DNA from: Acidobacteriota bacterium | GTDB lineage: Bacteria > Acidobacteriota > Blastocatellia > UBA7656 | Length of the DNA: 64,000 nt | Assembly: GCA_040754075.1 (NCBI GenBank) | Contig: JBFMDH010000034.1 | Coordinates: 16,213 to 80,212, forward strand | Direction: 5' to 3' | In this document: one piece after another, positions 18,251 to 25,703 of the stretch | Layout of the letters: the number at the start of each line of letters is the position of its first letter | Numbering within the stretch: position 1 is the first letter of the stretch | Program-made: the position numbers and the translations under genes | Notes under the pieces: model-generated | Seen by the model: the letters and a program-made list of their open reading frames with translations, nothing else | Database searches by the model: none | What the model was told of the DNA's origin: nothing

Positions 18251-18265
18251 ATCTGCACAACGTTG

Positions 18266-18577
18266 ATGCAATACACCGGCAAAATTATTTTCATTTTAGC
18301 GATTGCGCTGCCTGCGTGTGTGTTGTTGTTTTTTTTGTTGAAACTCGCGCTCTATTCGCGGCGGATAAAAATGCCGGTTGATGGCGGCTCAATGATTGGC
18401 ATCATCGGACAAGCCAAAACCGACATCGCAGAAAGCGGCATGGTGATGGTGCGCGGCGAACTGTGGCACGCCACCGCGCACACTCAAATCCCCAGTGGCA
18501 GGCGCGTGCGCGTCATCGGTTTCAAACAACTCGCGCTTGAAGTTGAACCTGTCGAAAACGATTTTAAACAGGGCTAA
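18266..18577 (+). CDS. NfeD-like membrane protein with C-terminal OB domain
   Basis: 103 residues from the ATG at 18266: one membrane helix (IIFILAIALPACVLLFFLLKLAL) and a C-terminal OB-fold domain of the NfeD type (GMVMVRGELWHATAHTQIPSGRRVRVIGF). NfeD proteins pair with stomatins or ClpP-like membrane proteases in membrane quality control; neither partner is adjacent. This is the short form, with no N-terminal protease-like part. The longer frame starts at a TTG inside a MITE remnant, which argues against it, but the ATG has no clear ribosome-binding site. Its stop overlaps the stop of the converging methyltransferase gene by 4 bases. Confidence 0.72.
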   Translation: MQYTGKIIFILAIALPACVLLFFLLKLALYSRRIKMPVDGGSMIGIIGQAKTDIAESGMVMVRGELWHATAHTQIPSGRRVRVIGFKQLALEVEPVENDFKQG

Positions 18578-19245
18578 TTTTTTCGCGCTTCCAGAACCAA
18601 CAGCACCGGAAAGTTCAAATACTTTTTCGCGGCGGGAACTTTTTCAGCCAGTTGTTCATCGCCGAAAAACTCAAACTTGCGCAAACTTTTGAATCCCGCA
18701 TCTGTGAGCAAATTCATATAATCGGCAACCGTATGACGAACCGCGCCAAGACGGTATTCAACCTCTTCGCGCTCGAAATTCGCTTCTTTACCGGCGGCGG
18801 CAAGTTCCGGGTGATAGACCGAAAACAGATACCGACCATCGGCTTTCAAGGCTTTGTGAGCTTCGCGAAAGACCGCAGGTAAATTATCGAGATGTTCGCC
18901 AATCAAGGCGCATAACACGGCGTCGAAACAGTTGGCTTTAAGCGGGTGAGGTTTTTGTAAATCGGCTTGCACAAGCGGCGCTTGCGGGTGATTGCGGCGC
19001 GCGACTTTCAGCATGCCTAAAGAAAAATCCAACCCGAATGCCTGACTTCCGGCGTTGATTAAGCCGCGCAAATTTCTGCCGGTTCCGCATCCTGCATCAA
19101 GGATACGCTCGTCCGCTCGCGGTGCCAGCAATTTCAAAGTATGCCGCGCATCCATCGCCACAATCGGATTGGGGGTGGTGTCATAAGTTTCCGCCCACAG
19201 ATCGTAACCTTGGCGGACATTCACGCGCTCTACTTTTTTTGCCAT
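18574..19245 (-). CDS. Class I SAM-dependent methyltransferase
   Basis: 223 residues with the methyltransferase-11 pattern: motif I ILDAGCGTGRNLRGL (about 48-62), an acidic residue after strand 2 (AFGLDFSLGML), QADLQKPHPLKANCFDAVLCAL and a late YLFSVYHPELAA. Several relatives act on quinones or small molecules, but the substrate cannot be read. The start ATG at 19245 has AAGGA 7 bases upstream. The C-terminus (NFPVLLVLEARK) is complete and the stop overlaps the converging NfeD gene. Confidence 0.85.
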   Translation of the reverse strand: MAKKVERVNVRQGYDLWAETYDTTPNPIVAMDARHTLKLLAPRADERILDAGCGTGRNLRGLINAGSQAFGLDFSLGMLKVARRNHPQAPLVQADLQKPHPLKANCFDAVLCALIGEHLDNLPAVFREAHKALKADGRYLFSVYHPELAAAGKEANFEREEVEYRLGAVRHTVADYMNLLTDAGFKSLRKFEFFGDEQLAEKVPAAKKYLNFPVLLVLEARKN

Positions 19246-19341
19246 AGCTGTTCCTTATAAATATCGGTGGTCATCTGATAACCGATTGCTGAATCGGCAG
19301 GTGGCTTACGGAAAAAGATCGGACTAATTGCCAATTTGAAT

Positions 19342-19472
19342 TTCCCAGCGGATTAAGCGGATACAGCGGATGAAGACGGATAATTTGATTCAAGAGTTTA
19401 CGACGATGACAGAGATTTATCCGTTTTAAAAAATCCGCGTTGATCCGCCGCATCCGCTTAATCCGCTGGGAA
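19342..19472. repeat. Perfect 21-base inverted repeat in a 305-base gap
   Basis: TTCCCAGCGGATTAAGCGGA(T) at 19342-19362 is the exact reverse complement of 19452-19472. The loop also holds partly complementary GCGGAT-type units (AGCGGATGAAGACGGATAA against TTATCCGTTTTAAAAAATCC), so the stem can extend inward. It lies between two minus-strand methyltransferase genes. Other GCGGAT/ATCCGC units lie at 25310-25340. Nothing else is seen in 19246-19550. Confidence 0.88.
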
Positions 19473-19550
19473 GCCAACCTTAATGGGTTGCCCAATGATT
19501 TTCCATATCAACCCTTCTGATTTTTCGGTATCAACCCTTCAAGATGAAAA

Positions 19551-20564
19551 TTATTTATGCGAAATCAACACCTGTTGAAATGTCGGCGGCAATTGATGAA
19601 GCTCGGTCGAAGCGAATCCCGCATTGGCAAACATCTTTTCATATTCGGCAAAGGTGTAAGCATCGCCATTTGCGGTTGACGCCAGCATCACCATCGCAAA
19701 GGTTGCCGGTTGCGGCGGACTGACGCGGTCTTCGTTAGGAACGAATTCAAAAGTCACGGCGCGACCGCTGGGCTTGAGCGCCGCATGAACTTTTTTCATC
19801 AAGCCTTCGCAGGTCGGCACATCGAAGTGATGAAAGAAATTCGTCAGTAAAACCAGGTCATAGCCATCGCCAAATTCAACTTCAAACGCCGAACCGGGTT
19901 TGCAGGTCAAGCGGTCGGCAACGCCCATTTTTTCGGCATTTTCTTTGGCGACTGCCAACACCGCTTGCCAATCAACCGCGACGATTTCGGCATGGGGATT
20001 GGCTTGGGCGATGGCGATACCAAACATTCCATGACCGGCGGCAATGTCTAAAACTTTGCAACTCGCCATCGAGGCGGCATCAATCAACTGCGCAATCAAC
20101 TGCGCGGGCATCGCCATCATGCCGCCCATGCCGCGCGCAAAATCGACCCACACAGGATGGTTGTCTTCAACCGTGCCTTCGTCGCTTATAACCGTGCCGC
20201 CTTTGCGAACCGTCGCGGCAATATCATCATAAGTCGACATCAGGGTTGGCGAGAGCAAAAAGCGTGACACCGCTCCCGCATAGGCTGGGGAATGGCGACT
20301 CAGATAAAACGCTGCATCAGGCGCTAAGGCGTAGGTCTGTCCTTCTTTGGTCAAAAAACCTTTGACCGTCAGGTAATCACAGAGCACGCGCATACCTTTC
20401 ACTGAAGCGTGACATTTTTCTGCAAGCTGATCGGCGGTGTTTGCGCCTTCGGCAATCGCTGTAAAAACATCAAGTTCGATTGCGCCTTTCAATACGGCGG
20501 ATTGTTGATAGGCGATGATGGTTTCAAAAATCCGTTCAGGGGTCGGGGGGTTGTTGGGTTGCAT
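19551..20564 (-). CDS. O-methyltransferase family 2 (winged-helix dimerisation domain plus SAM domain)
   Basis: 337 residues. The N-terminal half is a winged-helix dimerisation domain (IIAYQQSAVLKGAIELDVFTAIAEG; GMRVLCDYLTVKGFLTKEG). The C-terminal half binds SAM (KVLDIAAGHGMFGIAIAQ; EIVAVDWQAVL; YDLVLLTNFFHHFD). The layout follows acetylserotonin / hydroxyneurosporene O-methyltransferase-type enzymes of secondary metabolism. The general base His found in the plant-type family is plausible as FFHHFD, but the substrate is unknown. GAGGAGA precedes the ATG by 6 bases. It is transcribed away from the xisH-xisI pair. Confidence 0.85.
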   Translation of the reverse strand: MQPNNPPTPERIFETIIAYQQSAVLKGAIELDVFTAIAEGANTADQLAEKCHASVKGMRVLCDYLTVKGFLTKEGQTYALAPDAAFYLSRHSPAYAGAVSRFLLSPTLMSTYDDIAATVRKGGTVISDEGTVEDNHPVWVDFARGMGGMMAMPAQLIAQLIDAASMASCKVLDIAAGHGMFGIAIAQANPHAEIVAVDWQAVLAVAKENAEKMGVADRLTCKPGSAFEVEFGDGYDLVLLTNFFHHFDVPTCEGLMKKVHAALKPSGRAVTFEFVPNEDRVSPPQPATFAMVMLASTANGDAYTFAEYEKMFANAGFASTELHQLPPTFQQVLISHK

Positions 20565-20647
20565 AAGACTCTCCTCGAAATAGAATTAAAAGAAGGGGTA
20601 TTCTAGCAATAAGGAAAGTTTCTGGCGATTGATAAAACAGTTTTACA

Positions 20648-21106
20648 TTGTCAATTACTCTACTTTTAAGCAATTCATATACTGTTGGCAGGGCAAAGCG
20701 GGATACGATTCACGAGGCTGTGAAGAATGCGCTCATCAAAGACGGATGGACAATTACCGACGACCCGTATCGAATTGAATATGAAGAAGTCAAACTGTAT
20801 GCTGATCTGGCGGCTGAAAGACCATTTGCGGCAGAACGCGCGGGTCAAAAAATCGTCGTTGAAGTCAAAAGCTTTCTCAACCTTTCGCCGATTCATGATT
20901 TTGAAATGGCGCTTGGGCAATATAATGTCTATCGTGAATTGTTGACGCTCGTGGCTCCTGAACGAAAACTTTATCTGGCTGTGAGTCACCTGCTTGAAGA
21001 TAATTTTTTAAGCGGCAAGGCAATCCAATTAATCATTCACCAACAGAAACTCTCTCTGGTACTGATCAATATCGCCGACGAGGAGATTAACAAATGGATA
21101 AGCTAG
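20648..21106 (+). CDS. xisH: XisH family protein (endonuclease-fold fdxN-element excision controlling factor)
   Basis: The core from AKRDTIHEAVKNALIKDGWTI through ITDDPYRIEYEEVKLYADLAAE, GQKIVVEVKSFLN, FEMALGQYNVYR and ERKLYLAVS closely follows XisH, first known from Anabaena as a factor needed for heterocyst-specific excision of the fdxN element. The fold is PD-(D/E)xK-like: Asp of YADLAAE and the ExK of VEVKSF are in place. The only in-frame start is a TTG at 20648, about 14 residues before the usual XisH N-terminus, with no good ribosome-binding site, so the true start is uncertain. It overlaps xisI by 13 bases, the usual arrangement. Horizontal acquisition is likely. Confidence 0.85.
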   Translation: MSITLLLSNSYTVGRAKRDTIHEAVKNALIKDGWTITDDPYRIEYEEVKLYADLAAERPFAAERAGQKIVVEVKSFLNLSPIHDFEMALGQYNVYRELLTLVAPERKLYLAVSHLLEDNFLSGKAIQLIIHQQKLSLVLINIADEEINKWIS

Positions 21107-21435
21107 TGAATTACCGGGAAATCATTAAACGCATCCTCAACGAGTATATCGAACTCGATAAACGACAACCGACAGCGGGTGTCGAGTATCTGCTGATTGC
21201 CGATGATGAGCGGGGTCATTATATGTGGCTCAATTTAGGCTGGGCAGGTAATAAACGACTGAATGCCGAAACCGTATATGTTCGATTGCGTGACGGCAAG
21301 TTTTGGATAGAGACCGACTGGACAGAAAAGGGAATTGCTGCGGATTTGCTGGAGGCGGGAGTGCCAAAAGAGGATATTGTTTTAGCGTTTCAGCATCCCG
21401 ATATGCGCCCCTTTACGGATTTTGCCGCTGCTTGA
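21094..21435 (+). CDS. xisI: XisI family protein, partner of XisH
   Basis: 113 residues matching XisI throughout: MDKLVNYREIIKRILNEY at the start, YLLIADDERGHYMWLNLGWAG in the middle, then DGKFWIETDWTEKGIAADLLEAGVPKEDIVLAFQHP. The start ATG at 21094 lies within xisH, with the ribosome-binding site (GAGGAG) inside the xisH coding sequence, so translation is probably coupled. Its biochemical role is unknown. In Anabaena both XisH and XisI are required with the recombinase XisF, which is absent here. A strong bidirectional terminator follows. Confidence 0.9.
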   Translation: MDKLVNYREIIKRILNEYIELDKRQPTAGVEYLLIADDERGHYMWLNLGWAGNKRLNAETVYVRLRDGKFWIETDWTEKGIAADLLEAGVPKEDIVLAFQHPDMRPFTDFAAA

Positions 21436-21458
21436 AAAGCGCATCAAAAGTATTATTC

Positions 21459-21501
21459 CCTGAGCCTGTCAAATATCAATTTGGCAGGCTCAGGTGTTTT
21501 C
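21459..21501. terminator. Bidirectional terminator between xisI and the acyl-CoA dehydrogenase gene
   Basis: Stem CCTGAGCCTG (21459-21468) with CAGGCTCAGG (21485-21494), extended inward by CAAAT/ATTTG around an ATCA loop, then TGTTTTC on the + side and A-rich sequence on the other. It separates two converging genes. Confidence 0.88.
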
Positions 21502-21502
21502 A

Positions 21503-22660
21503 TTAAGCCGATGCGCCTTCTTTAATCAAAGCGCGGCTGATGACGACGCGCTGGATTTGATTGGTGCCTTCGTAAATCTGAGTAATCTTGGCATCGCGCA
21601 TATATTTTTCAATTGGATATTCACGCGAATAACCGTAACCGCCAAACAGTTGCACGGCGTTGGTGGTCACCTGCATGGCAACATCTGTGGCGAAAACTTT
21701 GGACATTGCCGCAAGTTTGCCGACATTCTTTGCGCCTGCATCAATCGCCCGCGCTGCTGTGTAAACCAGTTGGCGCGCGGCTTCGACCTGGGTTGCCATA
21801 TCTGCGAGCATCCATTGAATGCCCTGGAATGATGAAACCGATTGCCCGAATTGCTGGCGCTCTTTGGTGTATTGCAAAGCCAAATTCAGAGCGCCCGCCG
21901 CAAGCCCTACAGCCTGTGCGGCAACAAACGGACGCGCTACGTCTAAAGCCTGCATGGCGTGTTTGAATCCTTGCCCTTCTTTGCCGCCTAAAATTTGCGA
22001 TTCGTGAATCCGGCAATTTTTCATATGGGTTTCATTAACCGGAACGCAGCGAATGCCCATCAAATCTTCGCGTTTGCCAACTTCAAACCCAGGGGTTTCG
22101 CGGTCTACGATAAAGCCTGTGACGCCGCGTGTGCCGCGTTCGGGACTGACGGTGCAAAACATTGTGAAGAGGTGCGCCGCGCCGCCATTGGTCGTCCACT
22201 TTTTATCGCCGTTTAAAACATAGTGGTCGCCGTCTTTCACGGCTTGCGATTTCAAACTGCCGGCGTCAGAACCCGAAACTTTTTCCGAAAGCCCGAAAGC
22301 GATTAACTTTTTGCCCTTGGCGATGTCGGGCAGATATTGCTGTTTTTGTTCGTCGGTGCCGCCGACGATAATGGGAAATGAACCGAGGGCGTTGACGGCG
22401 TAAGAAACGCCGACGCCGCCACAGGCTTTTGATAGCTCTTCGACGACGATGCAGAGGTTCAATTCGCCACCGCCTTCGCCGCCGTATTCTTTAGGAATCC
22501 ATACGCCCATGAGGTTCGCTTCTTTCAAGGCGTTGATGGCGCTCCACGGGTATTCGCCGGTGCGGTCGTGTTCGGCGGCAATCGGGCGGACGTACCTCTC
22601 GGCGATTTCTCTAGTTAAATTGCGGTAATGAATATTTTCTTTGGTCAGTAATTCATCCAT
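21503..22660 (-). CDS. Acyl-CoA dehydrogenase
   Basis: 385 residues with all family landmarks: an N-terminal helical domain (RPIAAEHDRTGEYPW), the FAD-binding strand region (LIAFGLSEKVSGSDAGSL and DGDHYVLNGDKKWTTNG), the C-terminal helical bundle (RQQFGQSVSSFQGIQWMLADMA) and the active-site region AVQLFGGYGYSREYPIEKYMRDAKITQIYEGTNQ split across the last 60 residues, with the catalytic Glu in YEGT. It oxidises acyl-CoA to trans-2-enoyl-CoA, passing electrons to ETF in fatty-acid or branched-chain catabolism; chain-length preference cannot be told. AAGGAG precedes the ATG by 9 bases. No beta-oxidation neighbours are present. Confidence 0.95.
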   Translation of the reverse strand: MDELLTKENIHYRNLTREIAERYVRPIAAEHDRTGEYPWSAINALKEANLMGVWIPKEYGGEGGGELNLCIVVEELSKACGGVGVSYAVNALGSFPIIVGGTDEQKQQYLPDIAKGKKLIAFGLSEKVSGSDAGSLKSQAVKDGDHYVLNGDKKWTTNGGAAHLFTMFCTVSPERGTRGVTGFIVDRETPGFEVGKREDLMGIRCVPVNETHMKNCRIHESQILGGKEGQGFKHAMQALDVARPFVAAQAVGLAAGALNLALQYTKERQQFGQSVSSFQGIQWMLADMATQVEAARQLVYTAARAIDAGAKNVGKLAAMSKVFATDVAMQVTTNAVQLFGGYGYSREYPIEKYMRDAKITQIYEGTNQIQRVVISRALIKEGASA

Positions 22661-22837
22661 GAATGTAGTCTCCTTTTATCAAAACGGGTTTACCAGGCAG
22701 GTTCGCAAAAACGAAACGAGCTTTGAAGGCGGATTGTATCTGTCGCGGAAAAGCTGAGTCAAACCTTTGCACTCAGCCCCAGCGGTTCGAGAAAGCAGGG
22801 ACTACAAGTTCGTTGGTAATAGTTTGTCGGCATTGAT

Positions 22838-24025
22838 TTAGTTGTTGGATGAAACGGTTTTCATCATCGTTTCTTTAAGGCGCGTCAAAATACCTCTGAA
22901 CATCGTTACTTGATTTGCCTTTGAATAATTTTGACTTTGCGCTTCAACATCTTTTTTGGCTGGTCCCATATTCATTAGGAGAGTATTTCTCGCGTTATAA
23001 AATCCGCTTTTGAACTCCTCGTACAACATACTGATGGTTGGTTCATCAAAAGCCGGGTATTGGGTTTTCAAAAATTCAATCGCTGTTGGCTTATCCATTG
23101 CTTCCTGCATCTGCCAGAGGTCGGCTTCCATTTTAATGAAAACATCGGGCAACTCTTCATCTGAAACCGCGAGCGCCTGTTCAATGATTGGCAGAAGTTT
23201 TGCCGCTTGGATTTTATAGCCTTCATTCCTGGCAAGGTAGCGGCTGGCGGATTTAGCATCGCCTTCATAGGTGCCATCGTTGTACAAAATCATTTTTATT
23301 GTCAGTCCGTATTTTTCGATGTTGGTTGAGGAAAACCTGTTTATCGCTTCGTAGGTCTCTCCCGGTTTTATATCACCTGCACCCAAGCCGTTACTTCCGC
23401 TCCGCATTTCAACAGCCGTAATCGTTTTATCCGAGACGTTTTTGATTGTGAAGCGATAACCGGCGACCGATTTTTCAACTTCGGTAATTTCAATCGCATT
23501 TGAAGGATTGAAAATGCGCGGATATTCATCGCGCTTTAATACGACAGGGTTAAAGCTGATCGCTTTGATTTCAAAAGGCTCGATGCCGAATTGCAGCAAC
23601 TCGGCAGGGCGTAAAAATTCGCCAATCGCAATAGAATACTCACCGACCATTTTCTCTTTTTTATTTTTCCACCACTGCGGTTCGGAAAGTTTATTGTAGA
23701 TAACCGATAACCGAACGCGAATGACACCTGTTACCATTTCGGCTTGAACCTCAACAAGCGAGAAATCCTTTGCCGTTTCTGTGTTGACGATAGCCAGCGC
23801 ATCACGGGCAATGGAAAAATGTCCCACAATGCCTTTATAAACCGGTTCGGTTTGGCGCGAAGTAATCACTTCAAGCCCGACGGTCGGCGCAGGAAATAAT
23901 TTTCTTCTTTCACTTGCCGGGGATTCCGTTTGCGGTTTTTGCGCAAACACGGAAGTAAACAACGCTAATAAAGCTAAACAGAAAAGGCACCACTGCCTTA
24001 ACGAAAAAGGCTTTTGGTTAAACAT
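22838..24025 (-). CDS. Exported protein of unknown function
   Basis: 395 residues with a clear signal peptide (LRQWCLFCLALLALFTSVFAQ) and no further membrane segment. The middle has a beta-sandwich look (EVEKSVAGYRFTIKNVSDKTITAVEMRS, GDIKPGETYEAINRF), typical of domains that describe additional, non-core strands in acidobacterial exported proteins. The C-terminal third is helical and acidic. GGAGG lies 6 bases before the ATG. It is 24 bases downstream of another exported protein with a putative HExxH motif, and the two probably share a transcript. I do not recognise the family. Confidence 0.7.
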   Translation of the reverse strand: MFNQKPFSLRQWCLFCLALLALFTSVFAQKPQTESPASERRKLFPAPTVGLEVITSRQTEPVYKGIVGHFSIARDALAIVNTETAKDFSLVEVQAEMVTGVIRVRLSVIYNKLSEPQWWKNKKEKMVGEYSIAIGEFLRPAELLQFGIEPFEIKAISFNPVVLKRDEYPRIFNPSNAIEITEVEKSVAGYRFTIKNVSDKTITAVEMRSGSNGLGAGDIKPGETYEAINRFSSTNIEKYGLTIKMILYNDGTYEGDAKSASRYLARNEGYKIQAAKLLPIIEQALAVSDEELPDVFIKMEADLWQMQEAMDKPTAIEFLKTQYPAFDEPTISMLYEEFKSGFYNARNTLLMNMGPAKKDVEAQSQNYSKANQVTMFRGILTRLKETMMKTVSSNN

Positions 24026-24049
24026 ACAACCTCCGCAAAAGGTGAGTAT

Positions 24050-25084
24050 TCAGTTAGCCGTTTCGATGAGCAGCACGCGCTCGGCGGCGATGGCGGCGAG
24101 TTGCTCTTCGACATGTTCGCGCAGTTGCGTGGGTGGCATGCGAACAATCTGGTCGAGTGTATACATTGCCATGATGCGTTGCACGACTTCATAACCTAAC
24201 AGATAGCCGCCGCGTTTGGGCACCTCTGTTGGCGCAGCATCGGTAAACCATTGTTCATATTTGTCGGGCGTGGCTTCAGCTTTAATTAATTCCAAAAATT
24301 TGCGGGCACTGGCGGCGAGTTCTTCGCGCTGCGATTCAAATTGCTTATCGGTGAAATGCAAGTACAGCGTCGGCGGCATCGCCGGATAGACGGTTTCGGC
24401 TCCGGCAACCGCGAGACCCTCGACAATCAAAGGGATGTGCGCGGTGCGCACCTGTGCCAGCGTCGGTTGATTGAGCAGGTAATTGAAATGATAGAGGTGA
24501 AAAAATTCATGTGTGAAAGCAATCTGCAATTGCTCGATGTTGTATTCGGTCAGCACTTCTGCGCCTAAACAGAGGGTGTCGGGTACGCCATTTTCGTTGC
24601 CCACAGGACGCACCGAACCATCGAACAGGAAAAAACTGAGACCGATGAAAATATCCTGTCGTTGATGATAAAACGGGAAGCGCGATTTGAAGTTATAAAT
24701 CGCGATGCGCAGTTCTTCTTCGGCAATCTTGTTGAATTCGCGCAAACGATTAATGCGCGACGGCACCCGAATCAGAAATTGATGAAGCATTACGAGGCGT
24801 TCGGGCGGCGTGGCGTTTTGATAAATGGCGCGGTCGAAATATTCCTGATGCTTGCTCTCTACCAATCGTTTCCAGAGTTTGTACTGGCGGCTCATTTTTT
24901 TGCCGCGCGCCTGTTCCCAGAAATTGAGAAAGTCATCAACCACATTGACGATTTTGTGCCCGTCAAACAAAGCGTCGAAATGCTCTTGCGAAGATGAGTC
25001 GTCCGAACGCGGCGCAGCCGTTGTGCTGACGGCAAATAGCAGGAGTGCAGCAAGCAGGACTAAAGTTTTTTTGAAGCTCAACAT
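24050..25084 (-). CDS. Exported putative zinc metallopeptidase (HEFFH motif)
   Basis: 344 residues from the ATG at 25084, where GGGAG lies 6 bases upstream; a TTG-type longer start is less likely. Signal peptide (LVLLAALLLFAVSTTAA), then a mostly helical protein with IAFTHEFFHLYHFNYLL. HEFFH falls at residues 192-196, and a later Glu (GLAVAGAETVYPAM, about 230) could be a third zinc ligand, as in gluzincin-like peptidases. The family is not recognised by name, so peptidase function is inferred from the motif alone. It is probably co-transcribed with the exported unknown after it. Confidence 0.65.
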   Translation of the reverse strand: MLSFKKTLVLLAALLLFAVSTTAAPRSDDSSSQEHFDALFDGHKIVNVVDDFLNFWEQARGKKMSRQYKLWKRLVESKHQEYFDRAIYQNATPPERLVMLHQFLIRVPSRINRLREFNKIAEEELRIAIYNFKSRFPFYHQRQDIFIGLSFFLFDGSVRPVGNENGVPDTLCLGAEVLTEYNIEQLQIAFTHEFFHLYHFNYLLNQPTLAQVRTAHIPLIVEGLAVAGAETVYPAMPPTLYLHFTDKQFESQREELAASARKFLELIKAEATPDKYEQWFTDAAPTEVPKRGGYLLGYEVVQRIMAMYTLDQIVRMPPTQLREHVEEQLAAIAAERVLLIETAN

Positions 25085-25433
25085 TTTAAGCTCCCGGTGC
25101 AAAGAAATTCGGCTCTATCGGACGCTTGGCTACCCGAAATTAAGGGTGCACATACTTTAATTGAATTTCTGCAAAACACCAACCATTAACCGAAAAATAA
25201 TTTGCAACAAATTGTAAACGATTCAGGAAAGTTCCATCTTCCAATTCAATGCTGATTATTTGAAAGGGAAAAACTTCTCGTCGGATTGAGCAGGTCGGGC
25301 GGTTTGAAGGCATCCGATGAATCCGCTTCATCCGCCGAATCCCAAGATAAATTATTCCTCGCGCAAGGGGACGATTAAAAATTGTGTTGAAAAATGAACC
25401 CGAAAAGACGAACGGCGAAAATCAGCATCGCGC
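25085..25433. other. Gene-free stretch between divergent units
   Basis: About 350 bases between the exported protein at 25084 and the aromatic operon promoter. It contains short GCGGAT/ATCCGC-type repeat units near 25310-25340 (ATCCGATGAATCCGCTTCATCCGCC) and otherwise AT-rich sequence. No gene or RNA is recognised. Confidence 0.5.
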
Positions 25434-25463
25434 TTGACAACTTCGCGCTCGATTGCCGATAAT
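25434..25463 (+). promoter_or_regulatory. Sigma-70-type promoter of the pheA-aroF operon
   Basis: Consensus TTGACA at 25434-25439, 18 bases, GATAAT at 25458-25463. Transcription should begin near 25470. The RNA would open with a 7-bp hairpin (GACTTTG 25471-25477 with CAAAGTC 25485-25491) and then the leader peptide ATG at 25503. Confidence 0.7.
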
Positions 25464-25502
25464 GCCGCCTGACTTTGTAATGCGCAAAGTCAAATCAGGT
25501 TT

Positions 25503-25616
25503 ATGAATCACCATCATTCAAAATTCACTTCCCACTCCAACACGCAGGGCGCGTGGCGTTACTTTTACTTTAGCTTTTTTAGCATCGCCAGAGGAGCGGG
25601 GAACGCGATGGTGTAA
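25503..25616 (+). CDS. Aromatic-rich leader peptide controlling pheA-aroF by attenuation
   Basis: 37 codons from an ATG with AGG four bases upstream to TAA at 25614-25616. Residues 18-26 read WRYFYFSFF: one Trp, two Tyr and four Phe in nine codons (25554-25580), the kind of run that stalls a ribosome when charged aromatic tRNAs are scarce. The peptide itself is expected to have no function. The run lies immediately before hairpin segment CATCGC (25583-25588), and the stop codon lies just after the antiterminator strand, as attenuation requires. The next gene is prephenate dehydratase, the first committed enzyme to phenylalanine. Confidence 0.88.
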   Translation: MNHHHSKFTSHSNTQGAWRYFYFSFFSIARGAGNAMV

Positions 25617-25654
25617 ACCGATAAACATCGCAAAGGTTTTTAAAAGCCCGCTCC
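25583..25654 (+). promoter_or_regulatory. Antiterminator and competing hairpins of the aromatic attenuator
   Basis: Antiterminator: GGAGCGGG (25593-25600) pairs with CCCGCTCC (25647-25654), and inside it GCGATG (25605-25610) pairs with CATCGC (25626-25631). Competitor: CATCGC (25583-25588) inside the leader codons pairs with the same GCGATG. Terminator: the CCCGCT strand pairs instead with AGCGGGC (25668-25674). A ribosome stalled on the Phe/Tyr codons covers the upstream CATCGC and frees the antiterminator. A ribosome at the stop codon covers GCGATG and lets the terminator form. Confidence 0.82.
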
Positions 25655-25686
25655 TTCAAACGAAGGCAGCGGGCTTTTAAATTTTT
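25642..25686 (+). terminator. Attenuator terminator before pheA
   Basis: AAAAGCCCGCT (25642-25652) pairs with AGCGGGCTTTT (25668-25678), with inner CCTTC/GAAGG around an AAAC loop, followed by AAATTTTT. It lies 25 bases after the leader peptide stop and 17 bases before the pheA ATG. Confidence 0.9.
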
Positions 25687-25703
25687 CAGGACGAATATTT
25701 TTC

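Noticed and set aside
20641..20690. Frameshift in xisH at its N-terminus
   Set aside because: The lack of an ATG is suspicious, but the conserved frame runs without a break from the TTG, so I kept one gene with an uncertain start.
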